From contig JAKCWW010000419.1 in NCBI GenBank assembly GCA_026260175.1, positions 18,081 through 82,080 of the forward strand: a stretch of 64,000 nt of DNA. The letters are read 5' to 3'. Source of the stretch: Reticulitermes lucifugus. Lineage: Eukaryota; Arthropoda; Insecta; Blattodea; Rhinotermitidae. Positions 36,855 to 46,855 of the stretch are shown here, in pieces. The first letter of the stretch is position 1; each line of letters starts with the position of its first letter. The notes beneath the pieces were generated by a model. The model made no database searches. It was not told where the DNA came from and saw only the letters and a list, made by a program, of their open reading frames with translations. The position numbers and the translations under genes are program-made.

Positions 36855-37615
36855 TTTATGTTATAAGTACCGTGCATTTTGTCATAAGTTTAAGTTGAAC
36901 CAACTAATGCACAATAATTATTAACAAAGTAAGGTATATTTGTAACCCCTACATACGTTTCGGCAATCAAGTTGCCATCTTCAGGGGGCGCATCAAAGAA
37001 TCACAAGTATCTATGGCATTCAGATACACATACATGTGGCATTATAATGGAAGTACACATGCCGCTCACAGTATTAAAATGAATAGATGTCTATAGTCAT
37101 AAAACTAAACGTTAAGAGCAAATAATACAATGTGTCTAAGTCAGTGATGTAAGCTAATACGTCATATAACACAGTAAAAATTATTATATACAAATATTGT
37201 TACATGATTCGACTTGGACGTCTAAAATATATAAAAGCTTTTTTAAAAAGGTTTTACTGGCTGTTGTCCATGTATACAATGATATAGTCGATCGACGTCG
37301 ATCTCGGGATGTTGTGTGTCCGGTGAAGTGTCGTGTACTGTGTTATATGATGTATTAGCTTAGGTATATCACTGACTTAGACACATTGTATTATTTGCTC
37401 TTAACGTTTAGTTTTATGACTATAGGCATCTATTCATTTTAACAGTGTGAGCGGCATGTGTACTTCCATTATAATGCCAAATGTATGTGTATCTGGATGT
37501 CATAGATACTTGTGATTCTTTGATGCGCCCCTGAGGATTGCCGAAACTTATGTAGGGATTACAAAATATACCTTACTTTGTTAATAATTTTTGCACATTA
37601 GTTGTTTTAACTTAA
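36855..37615. mobile_element. Foldback element with ~290-bp inverted arms
   Basis: The left arm (36886-37176) and right arm (37336-37619) are reverse complements with scattered differences. The right arm lacks a short piece around the hairpin motif. A 159-base loop separates them. Direct repeats ACTTTCAGTCTAT at 36842-36854 and 37616-37628 bound the element plus 31 extra left-hand bases. They sit exactly where a LINE reading is interrupted, so they are a target-site duplication. There is no coding capacity. The minus strand of the left arm carries a hammerhead-like motif, hinting at a Penelope-like relative. Confidence 0.75.
36950..37005 (-). repeat. Hammerhead-like motif in the foldback left arm
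   Basis: On the minus strand: CCCCCTGAAGAT, hairpin GGCAA-CTTGA-TTGCC, then GAAACGTATGTAGGGG. It contains CTGAAGA (fits CUGANGA), a perfect 5-bp stem II, GAAA, and GTA (fits NUH) followed by GGGG able to pair with the upstream CCCC. One additional T lies between CTGAAGA and stem II. Confidence 0.5.
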
Positions 37616-37720
37616 ACTTTCAGTCTATGTTCTTCTCTTATCGCGACAGACCAAGTTTCACACTCAAATAAAGCAACATGCAGTATTAACACTCCATTAA
37701 AAAGCCTATCTAGGTCTTAC

Positions 37721-40542
37721 CACCAAAATTTATCTGTTGTCCGACAGAAAGTGTTGTGTACAGTATTATGTTAGACACTGTTGACTGTCTCAAATACTCA
37801 TATTTTACAAGCATGACCTTTTGGAAAGTGGTTCTACTGCAGCCTCTAGGTGACCGTTACTCTGCGGATGTTACTTTTTCTTAACCTTAGTGGCTACGGC
37901 TGGTACTTTAACACACTCATTTTGTTATTATTCCTTTTTAATGTTACTACTAGCCCTAGGCTTGCGATTGGTCGAAAAGTATGTGGAGTGGAATCGGGAG
38001 CGATTGGATTGAAATATACTCGTATCACCTACAGAAATACTGTCGCTCCTCAGCTCAGTACCAAGATGGCAAAAAAAAACCCCTCGAGAGACCGCAAAAT
38101 AATACTCCAACCAAACAACGGGGAAGACTTCTAGACGGAAGGAGCATTGCGGGGAATGGCGTTTATTACTTCACCCAAAAGTTCTAAATTTCTCTTATCA
38201 ATGTAGGTACCTCAAGAGAAGTCAGATGAAAGACTGGAGGATCATAACTGGGGCAAAGGACATCTGTCCTCCTTTCCGAACCCACGCATTAAGCGTATGC
38301 ATCACAACACGGCTTAATGTAGTGGTCGAATTCGCTCGCGTTTATTCAATGTATTCCGTTACGACCATTACGTGTCGCAGACCGCCATATGTGTCGGATT
38401 TTACGATAGCGATTCGCTAAATTACGGTTCACAGCACCAATCGCGGTACACACACCGACTTACGCAAACAGTCCCGTTGCGGAAGGTCCGGCTCAAGTCG
38501 GGGTCGAGTGTACATGTGGTAAACTATACACGTACATACAAGAGATTCCAGCTGAAATCCAAACCCCAACTCACTGGAACCAGATCAGCCGCAGCATGGC
38601 CGCCTGCCACCTGTGTTATCGCCCAGCAGTATTCTTCCGCAACCTCCTATGACTGCGCTTTTAGGCCCATAAAAAATAAGGCGCTTCTTTCAAAAGTGGT
38701 ATTCCATTTTTTAATTTTTAAAAATTGTTTCAGTCTGAAATTGCGTAGCTTGAATTTGCATAACTCGAAAAGTGCCTGTGCACAAAGTTTTTTATATTCT
38801 GTGACATCAAACTCTTTAAATTGGCCTAAACATTTAGCGCAATTAGCTCGATCCTTTATGTTAGAACGTAAAATATTTTTGTAAAATGGTCACTTTCTGC
38901 TAAAATCTACAAAGTCCTATTCGCGCTTCGCGTTAAGTGCATTTTATAACTGATTCCACTAAAAAGAAACAACAAATGTAATAAAAATTCGATCAGTAGT
39001 TTCGTAGGTGAAATACGCTGAGGGATAGATTGGCAGGCATGGCCTCCCTTCTGTGGGTTCATATTATTTATCTCATGCAAAACGCAGATAAAAATTGCAA
39101 ATTCAATAAATATAACATGGCAGCCTTAAGAACTAACACAACGCATCGTCCAATGACAAACCTCAAACTACTCACTTAAGAAATCTGATGTCTTACCTTT
39201 TCAAGTAGGCCTATGCAGTCTTTGTTTCGGTGATTTTCGTCGAAACCCTGAACATGCTGGCCATTCTAAACGAAGAGGCGTATTAATATTTAAAGACGAT
39301 AGAAGATAAACCGTCACTAAAAGTATATTCACGAATCTTCTGCGACGCTATCGTTCGAAATACGTACTTACGGCAGCTTGGGTACTTGAGGTTATAATAT
39401 ATTTAAATTATTTACGAAATTTAGACATAAACCAAAACTCTGAAGCTTTTCTTCAAGACACTGGGAAAACACGATCTGTAATTACGTTGTTCACGATCTA
39501 GCAGTTTACAATTCTGAAATACATCAGTACAACAGACGGTGTCTCTAATATTCGTAAAATATGTGGCATGAGTGAAGACAAAAGACAGTAACCCGAAACG
39601 TCTTTTTATTGTGTAATCAAAATCTCCAGCCTATAATGACGGGTGCACATTACTGCCGAAAACAGAAGTATTGTGCCCGCACGTGGGGCAATCCGCAACA
39701 CAACAGCAATTCTCAAACTGCTTCAAGCCCAACACAAATTGTACTAATGCCCAGTTCAGTCTAACCCCAAACAATCTGCAGTAACATATTACGCAGTAAG
39801 TCACAACATATCTAAGCAAAGTCAAAGTAAGATCGCCAAACAGCTAATAAAACTAAAGTATCATGACACTGACAATTTTTGCCATACAGAGTGTAATGGA
39901 ATATATCCCACCTGAAATGCAGTCCTGTGTAAACCAGCTAAGTTTAATGTAAGTTTTCAGCTACTAGTGCGTGAACAATATCGCAGTACTGGACAACACA
40001 CCAGCAGGTAACGACGCGAAAACTGGAAATTGTCTCTTTCCACCACTGCCCGTTCACTGTCGTCCAAACGAAAACTGTCAGAGGCGTTTTCTACTAGCAG
40101 TTGCTGTATGCAACCACTAACTACATCAAACATAACTTCCCTCATACTTTATAATTTCTCCTTCGTTTATGCCGCTATGACAGAAGGGAAGTTCATCGTT
40201 GGCAGCATAACTACACGGTGCTCACAAAAGAACCGATTGGTAATCTTATTCAATAAAAGTGCTTAATATTGAAATAAAACCCCCTTTCACTACTACTCAT
40301 CACCTCCTTGTATGACTATCGGGTATATTTATCATAAGCTGATATTTTTGCTTCTTTCTCTAGAATTTCCTCGGGATTGATACGTTTCACGAATCCAATC
40401 CCATCTTCCGACAGCGTTCTCCCCATCCCTCAACCGTGTTTTATCTGCAAGGATGGACTGTATGGAATAAAAGTACATTTAATTTTAATAAGGTTTTGTA
40501 TCATGGATGTTCCAAGGACTGAATCAGCCAGTTAGCCCATAG
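37721..40542. other. Noncoding stretch
   Basis: No gene supported. The frame at 38372-38884 (170 codons) runs partly through dispersed repeat R and has no recognisable domain. A CGAAACGT core lies at 39594-39601. Confidence 0.55.
38660..38940 (+). repeat. Dispersed repeat R, copy 2 (partial)
   Basis: Shares with 41330-41645 the order ATTCCA, GCGCTT-TTCAAAA, TTTTTAA, AAATTGC-TA-CTTTGAATTTGC and a following TA-CTCG/AGTAAA phrase. It lacks the ACGCAG-TCTTCGTGC landmark, so it is a shorter or more diverged copy. Confidence 0.45.
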
Positions 40543-40736
40543 CTATATGACAAGTAAATGGCCAACAGCGAATGACAATTTCGAGACGGTTGGCCCCGAC
40601 CTTCTCCCCCCCCCCCAAGTGTGAGTTATGAAAGTATAGCTTAATCCACGGGTAAAAAATACCGGGCGCCAGGTCGCCGGGGCGACTAAATTCTGTACGG
40701 TGGCGCCTAATATTTGTGAGTCCTCAGTATGAAACT

Positions 40737-41141
40737 TGAGAGGGACGAAGTAAAGGGCAGTGGATAAGACTACAAAAAGAGGAGCTTTCTTATCTGCATT
40801 CCTCACCAAATATTATTCGGGTGATCAAATCAAGAAGGATGAGATGGGCAGGGCACGTGGCATGTATGGGAAACAGGAGAGGTACCTACAGGGTTTTGGT
40901 GGGGGGGGGACCCGAGGGAAAGAAACCACTTGGAAGACGGGATGATAATATTAAATGGATCTTCAAGAATTCGGATGGGGAGCATGGACTAGATTGATCT
41001 GGATCAGGACAGGACTCTTGTGATTGCGGCAATGAACTTTCGGCCTTCATAAAATGCGGGGAATTTCTTGACTAGCTGAGAACCTGTTAGCTTCTCAGGA
41101 AAGACTCTGTTGCATGGCGTTAGTTAGTTAGTCAGTTAGCT
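40737..41141 (+). mobile_element. LINE 3' fragment copy 3 with 13-bp target duplication
   Basis: Encodes MGRARGMYGKQER (from MRWAGHVARMG...), then, after a G-run and frame changes, GRKPLGRRDDNIKWIFKNS-like and LDQDRTLVIAAMNFRPS-like parts of the same LINE tail as the copies at 29440 and 36430. The 3' end is a TTAGTTAGTTAG-like tail. It is flanked by TCAGTATGAAACT at 40724-40736 and 41142-41154, so the 5'-truncated insertion is complete at both ends. Confidence 0.8.
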
Positions 41142-41329
41142 TCAGTATGAAACTCGCTCCACGCCACCATCCTGGAGCCTAGAATTTTGAGGTGGCTCCC
41201 AGATTTTTTAAACATTTGAGCATCAGTGGCTTAATCAAAATATTTTGATGACATGGGCACAAAAAAAGAACATCTGACTGAAACAAGCTTAAATATGTTA
41301 TATGTAAAAATTCATAAACTGAAAGAATA

Positions 41330-41645
41330 TTGGAAAGGTCTTATTCCACTTCGCGCTTTTCAAAAATGTTATTATTTCATCTTTTTTTGCGTTTTAAATT
41401 GCCTAACTTTGAATTTGCTTATCTAGTAAACGGCGATATATTTTAAATGCACGCAGATCTTCGTGCAAAATGTTATTTTTGTCCGATTTAAACCAAACAT
41501 AAATTTGGTCAACAATTTTTTTTTTAAAACTCCCCCAGTATAAAATTTCACAAAAAGTTAGAAGACATAAAAAATATGACCGAGCTAGCAATCTTTTTCG
41601 CAATTGTTTTGCGTAAAGCGCCTAAAAACATAAAGCCAAGAAAGA
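41330..41645 (+). repeat. Dispersed repeat R, copy 3
   Basis: Landmarks AATTTGCTTATCTAGTAAAC, ACGCAGATCTTCGTGC and AAAGCGCCTAAA match copy 1 in intron 1 of gene A. It ends less than 80 bases before the acceptor of gene C exon 1. Confidence 0.6.
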
Positions 41646-41721
41646 CAAGTGAGCGATAACAAAGTTAAGGATATTTTTACATTCCTGCTGTCCAATTTCA
41701 CACTCTCAACCCATATTGCAG

Positions 41722-41928
41722 ACCTGTGAGGCAACATGTCCCACTTCTCAAGTTTGGTCACCATGGCCACCATAATGTTGCTGGTGGTGACACACAACTG
41801 CCGCTGTGAGAACGGAGTGCAAGAATTCAGGAAAAGAAAGACCCAGACACCAGGACTGTGGAGTGCTCTTGGCTGTATGATAACAGACGATGACATAACC
41901 AAGTGCGTGACGGACCGCACTATGCACG
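41722..41928 (+). CDS. Gene C coding exon 1 (signal peptide, 2-Cys)
   Basis: Acceptor CTCAACCCATATTGCAG ends at 41721 and ATG is at 41736, 14 bases into the exon. As in gene A, a noncoding exon must lie upstream. Donor CACG/GTATGT at 41929. It encodes residues 1-64 plus the first base of residue 65. The two cysteines and CVTDRT align with CLQDRT in A. Confidence 0.85.
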
Positions 41929-44900
41929 GTATGTCTGTTACAGAACTTTACTCAATTCCACATAATCTCTGCTGATGATATTCCATTTTTCCAACGACCT
42001 GTTGTTGTAAAAACTAACAGGCTGAAAATTATCTTGTAATGGTGATATTCAAGTATAGCAGATGTCATTTTAGTCATCGTTGTATAACGTCAGCTCTGGA
42101 CGCTGTGTCGACTGACGTGCGAAGACGGCACGTCTCATTAGCACATTTTTTCATAAAACACACTTTTCTAAAATCAACATATTAACAAGCAGTTCCGAGC
42201 AAACTCATGATGCCTATATTTCTATTCCTTTTACTTTACTTTGTTTAGAACAAATTACTCAAGCAAATTCAGCCCCTCCCTCTCCATCACATTAATGACC
42301 AAGTACCAATTACAGTCCAACGAGCTTCAAAAAGTAAAACCAGTTAATAAAATGTTTTAAATGGGCTGCAAATAACTGAGTGTTTATGAGCGGTGACGCT
42401 ACGACTCCTTATTGCTGCAACGTAGTAGGCCTAACAACAATCTGTGTTAGCATGATGCAGTCTCTACACTTTCTGTTTCTTAGTTCAGATTTCCACTGAT
42501 ATAAGATTGTCAAAAGGGTGGCGCAGTTGGTTGAGGCACTGCGCTACAAACCGGAACGTAGCGGGTTCGATTCCCGATGGTGTCACTGGAATTTTTCATT
42601 GACATAATCTTTCATCTTTAAACTTTCCTGGGGGTAAAGGCGGCCGGTGCCGTACCACCTTCATGTGCCGAATGTCTAAAAACCTGGGAGCCTCGACCTC
42701 CTGGAGCCCTAAGGGCCTGTCAAGGCCTGTATGGGATTGCTTTACCTTTAAGATTGTTAAAATAGAATGCAGCAAATAGAAGGAAAAGTTTCAGATTGTT
42801 TCACCTGGAGGTCTTTGTTATTCTTAAAATCTACATCCCTTAACTTACCTCAGTAACTGGCTTGCTGAAATCATTTAAGGACTGTAAGTTGAGAGCAAAA
42901 TGGGAGAATGTTATCATGACCTGTGATAAGGAAATGAGAACATCCGCAAAAAACGCGTAATAAATGAGGCAAATCTGACATCTGACTCTAGCGCTTTACG
43001 ATACATCAATCGATTTGGCACATGGAATATATTTTATATAAACATACAAATGTTGTTAAACAAGTAAGGTTCCCTAGGTCGTCATTACGTTAAACATAGC
43101 TCATTTATTCCACTAAAGTATCATTGTTTTGCAACACAGTCATCGAGCCCTTTGATACACTTATCCAATCTTGGCACGAGTTTATAAAAAATACCGTTGC
43201 AGTAGACATCGGGTTCTTGCATTTGCAATTATCCACGTACAGCCATTTCCAATTACTCATTATTGCAGAATGTGCAATAAATGAGCAACAGTTAAAATTG
43301 CTATGCCTCCTTGTTTAATTTTCGAAAAATAGCTAAGGGAATCTACGGTTGTCATATTTGCCCGTCCGTCTGTCCACATTGGGCAACTCGTCTCCCACTG
43401 GTTGGATTTTCATGAAATTTTACATTGAGGATGTTTACTAAAATCGGTTGATCGAATTCAGTTTTTTACAAGTTACAAAAATAATACGCACTTTAAACGG
43501 AAACCTGTATAAATTTATGACTCACTGAATTCTTCATTATTCTACATTACTGTAAAACACACTTTGAGTAATATGTTGTAGATGGACGTGGCATGTCTCT
43601 TTCTGGTGCTGTCCAAGACCTTCAGACACCACCAGAGAAAAACGTGTCACATCCATCTGCAACATATTACGCAGTGTGTCTCACAATAACGTACTTTTCA
43701 AATATTCAAGAATACACGTGGATTAATGTCGAAGACAATCATCCTACAAGGTGTGCAGACATTTACCAAATCAAATACACGTTTCTAACATAAACAAGAA
43801 CGACCCATCTAATCCACCAATCTCTTCGACAGAACGATAACCCTTTTGGAAGAAAAAATGTACAAAAAAGGGACCAAGGGACCATTACAAACAGATATTC
43901 ACAGGTCGTCTCCCAACAAGTGCCTACATTCTTTCAATTTTTAACACTCTTTAACCTGTTTTACTGTATTTCCTTTACCCCAGTGTTTTAATTTTTTTTA
44001 ACTTATACATTTGCAATTGTCCCTTCTTTATTCCCAAGGCAATTCACCTTTGTTATATATGTATTTTTTTATATAATAACATACCTCAATCCCAATACAA
44101 CTGTAAATATACTTGTCTTTTCTTTCTTTTCGCCAGCCTGATCATGATCATGTTTTGTCAAAAAATTTAGCTGACCTGGAAACTAACTACATTGTTGTGT
44201 TTTGACTGGATTTATTCTGCGTTCTTTGAATTAACTGATTACGATATATTTAGCTGCAATTTTCATACATAGTAGACCACGAACAAAAAAAAGTATTTAC
44301 TTTCGGTGCATTTTTTACATTCTCTGAATAATGTTATAATATGATATACAGATATGAAAGTAAATGTATGAAGAAAGCGTGAATTAGATGGAAGAGTAAT
44401 TCTACGTACCTGACAGCAGTCAAACACCCTAATATTAACTGAATGCAGCTGTCAAAGCATACCGATGGGGCATGTTATTATTTAACGAAGTTGTCAACTT
44501 CTAAGATTACATAGCGTCGATGACAGATGAATCAATATGTAGCATTGGTGGAATCATGCTAAGAGGGGAAAACTCGACGTATTCGGAGAAAACTCTGTCC
44601 TAGTGCCACATTATCCACAACAAATCTTATATCAGATGGGCTGGGATTGAACTCGGGCCTCTGCAGTTGCCCATTGAAAATTTAGTTTAATGTATTACAG
44701 TGTTCTGATCAGTGCTTCAACAAGAATGCACCAAAACACTAACGCTTTTTAATTATGTGTACTTTCAGTGCACCAATCAATTTATGCCATTTTAATACTG
44801 CATGTACACAACTTTGTTTTCCGTTGCAGATAGGAAAGATAAAGCAGATGAAAGCGATGAGGAATTAACTACTGCATCAGAAGATGACAATCCAGGATTC

Positions 44901-46855
44901 CTTGACTCTATTAGTGCTTTTGTAAATGATGGAATCTTCAGGATCTTCGAAGATGATGAAAAAGACAAAAAAGAAGAGACTAACTCTCATCATGGTGTAA
45001 AGGACCATCCTGATGCTTATGACAGCCATGAAAATGAAGGGGAATATGATGATGATGACGACGACGACGACGATGATAAAGATGACGACGATGATAAAGA
45101 TGATGATGACGATGATGATGACGACGACGACGATGATGATAAAAATCACGATGATGACTATGATGATGATGATGATGAAGATGATGATTCTGATGAAGAT
45201 TTGGATGATACACAAAATTTTGTGAATACATCCAACAGAACAAATTCAGTAGCTATAAAAAGAAAAAGTAAGAGAAGTGTGGAAGAAGGTGAGTAATGAA
45301 ATTAATAACACTAATTATGCCATATATTATTTTGTATCGCAAACTATTTTTGTACAATGTGACATTTCTGACTAATTTTATAAAACTTTAAGGTCAGTGC
45401 AAATTACAATACTCATTGTTTTAGAATTTTACAGTTTCCCTCACAAACTTTAGTGTTGGTATGCCATAACAGATTTCACACAACTATGTTGAGTGGTTTG
45501 AGTAATGAAACACATAGACAGATGATCAGGTAGACATTACCTTCCAGTTATGCAATTTCTTTATGCACAGAGTGCAAAGAACCATAAAAATGGAGAATTT
45601 TGGAATCAAATAAAGGTTTAAAGAAAGACCTAAGTGCATGGCAGGAGAGTCAAAAAAGTGAAGCTGCAGATGGCGAAAAGTTAATGTAAAACCTGCTTAC
45701 AGTCATGTAATTAGTAAACTTACTGTAAATTCTTAGACAGAAGTGTTCTATTCAGTTAAGTTGTCGGCTGTTAAAAGTACATCGTGGTGGTGGTAAATAA
45801 ATGAATTATGAGTACGGAGTATGGTAGGAATGACACGGACAGGAAAATACCGAAGTACTGGGAGAAAAACCTGTCCCAGTGCCACTTCATCTGCCACAAG
45901 TCCAACATGGACTGCCCTGGGATCGAACGTGGGTCACCAAAATGACAGGCCAGTCACTCTGCCTGAGCCATGGCATGGCCAGATGATCAATTCCAGATGG
46001 TTTTAATGAAGCATATTGCACTTACAATTACTTGGTTTCTGGATTGTGTCCATTGTCTTCTACACAGAAATGAACATAAAATGATGGAGAAAGTACAGAA
46101 ACCAAATGATCAGAAAATATGATGGTGCTTCAACCTCATCAAACGTCTTTGTTTTGCTCTTTATACTCAACCCAGTTCTGCCCACAAAGTAATTCAGCAG
46201 TGAACAGAGATGAAGGGACAACTTCACACTGGCCATCTCAGTTCACAAGGAAGTAACTGCCAGTACTTATAAAAATAGGAGGTCGTTTGAGCCCATAGGT
46301 GTGAACACAAAAATTACTAATGGCTGTACTGTGGAAAAAAACTGGTTTCCTATCGTAGACATTCAATTTACTGCCTGAGCCTCACAGCTATGCCATTTAG
46401 CAAGCTTTTGTAAAACCACTTGAATTTAAGAATTAATTTCAGTTTATTTTATTAATAAGTTCTGTCTATTGAATTCTATAGGTGAAGAGAGTCGAAGAAG
46501 GAGGAGGAAGGGAGACAAGATGATGAAGCTCATGATGCTGGGCATGATGCTCAAATCCAAGCTGAGTACATTCATGATGGTGTTTGGAGCTTTGCTGCAG
46601 CTCAAGTTCCTTGCTCTCTCGATACTAAATCTGATAATTGGGATTGTGCGCTTGTACCTGGACCTCACAAAGAAGAAAGAGCCACAAAAAGTAATCTATT
46701 ATGAGCAGGCTCACCACCAACATGTTTACGATCAGCAGCATGAAGACAAGGGATGGCTAGGAGGCTGGCTCTCCAAGAAAGATGATGTTATGCAACGTGA
46801 CATCAATGGAGATCCACATGTCATAGCCTACAGTGGCCAGAAACCATCAACATAA
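41736..46855 (+). CDS. Osiris-like (DUF1676) protein, gene C
   Basis: Proposed coding join 41736-41928, 44830-45288, 46482-46855: 1026 bases, 341 aa, both introns phase 1. Residues 1-25 are a signal peptide (VTMATIMLLVVTHNC core). A two-cysteine block is next (GCMITDDDITKCVTDRT), then an acidic exon 2 with the GIFRIF block (99-104) and an Asp tract (138-191). A five-Arg opening (RRRRRK) leads into the DUF1676 hydrophobic core (KLSTFMMVFGALLQLKFLAL and on), then YEQAHHQHVYDQQH, DKGWLGGWL and terminal IAYSGQKP. The order matches gene A exon for exon, so A and C are tandem paralogues. A cuticle or endosomal secretory role is inferred from the family only. The poly-Asp stretch is unusual for the family as I know it. 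Confidence 0.88.
42516..42749 (+). mobile_element. tRNA-derived SINE, family 2
   Basis: tRNA-like head with A box GGTGGCGCAGTTGGTTGAGG and B box GCGGGTTCGATTCCCG, then a conserved-looking body (AAGGCGGCCGGTGCCGTACC) and tail CTGTATGGGATTGCTTTACC. It is flanked by AAGATTGTYAAAA at 42503-42515 and 42750-42762 (one mismatch), a 13-base target duplication. Confidence 0.82.
43551..43685. repeat. Long perfect-loop hairpin (MITE-like)
   Basis: Arms of about 64 bases (43551-43614 and 43622-43685) are reverse complements with about a dozen differences, around a loop of about 7 bases. Landmarks: TAATATGTTGTAGATGG on the left and CCATCTGCAACATATTA on the right. No coding frame. It could be a foldback MITE or a transcribed hairpin, since it lies in an intron. 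Confidence 0.7.
44540..44700 (-). mobile_element. SINE-like repeat, family 3, copy 1
   Basis: Shares CGAAAACTCTGTCC-like, TAGTGCCACATTATCC and TGGGCTGGGATTGAACTCGG with the copy at 45815. The last phrase is an inverted pol III B box. Diverged; no clear target duplication. Confidence 0.55.
44830..45288 (+). CDS. Gene C coding exon 2 (acidic, poly-Asp)
   Basis: Acceptor TTTTCCGTTGCAG, donor GAAG/GTGAGT. It is 459 bases, phase 1 at both ends. Residues 65-217: GFLDSISAFVNDGIFRIF (87-104) aligns with gene A. An Asp tract follows at 45048-45209 (residues 138-191; 44 of 54 are Asp, written with mixed GAT and GAC codons). A basic end follows (KRKSKRSVEEG). Mixed codons argue for maintained protein sequence rather than a recent pure trinucleotide expansion. 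Minus-strand Ile/Val and His frames here are its antisense. Confidence 0.88.
45289..46481 (+). other. Intron 2 of gene C
   Basis: A 1.2-kb phase-1 intron holding a SINE-like repeat (45815-45980). Nothing else was recognised. Confidence 0.75.
45815..45980 (-). mobile_element. SINE-like repeat, family 3, copy 2
   Basis: On the minus strand: A-box-like TGGCTCAGGCAGAGTGACTG, B box CCCACGTTCGATCCCAGGG, then a body shared with the copy at 44540 (TGGCACTGGGACAGGTTTTT). Same orientation as that copy. The two lie on opposite sides of exon 2. Confidence 0.65.
46482..46855 (+). CDS. Gene C last exon (DUF1676 core)
   Basis: Acceptor TATTGAATTCTATAG at 46481, stop TAA at 46853-46855. Encodes residues 218-341 from a split Gly codon: RRRRRKGDK, Met/Leu-rich hydrophobic helices, KVIYYEQAHHQHVYDQQH, DKGWLGGWLSKKD, VIAYSGQKPST. 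A candidate poly(A) signal AATAAA lies at 47288-47293, giving a 3' UTR of about 450 bases. Confidence 0.9.

Larger units (their letters stand above)
36430..37720 (-). mobile_element. LINE fragment copy 2, split by a foldback insertion
   Basis: Minus strand. 37616-37720 encodes a polymerase tail like ETWSVAIREEHRLKVFE. The sequence resumes at 36854 with the next residues and continues to the MSGHVARMGEKR-like and GKSKIRTRRR-like C-terminus at 36490-36723. The same tail is found at 29440 and 40737. The two halves are separated by 36855-37615, bounded by a 13-base duplication. The copy is heavily diverged, with stops. Confidence 0.65.
41929..44829 (+). other. Intron 1 of gene C with SINEs and a hairpin
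   Basis: A 2.9-kb phase-1 intron. It contains a SINE at 42516-42749, an old repeat with CCCGTCCGTCTGTCC at about 43336-43480, a 135-base hairpin at 43551-43685 and a second SINE family at 44540-44700. Confidence 0.75.

Noticed and set aside
38372-38884. 170-codon + frame
   Set aside because: Runs through dispersed repeat R and shows no domain; probably chance openness.
42516-42590. Possible tRNA gene
   Set aside because: A and B boxes are present, but the sequence continues into a SINE body and is flanked by a 13-base target duplication; the cloverleaf is not convincing.
44877-45243. Minus-strand Ile/Val-rich and His-rich frames
   Set aside because: They are the antisense of the GAT/GAC Asp tract of gene C exon 2. 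The same applies to the minus frames over 15000-15366.
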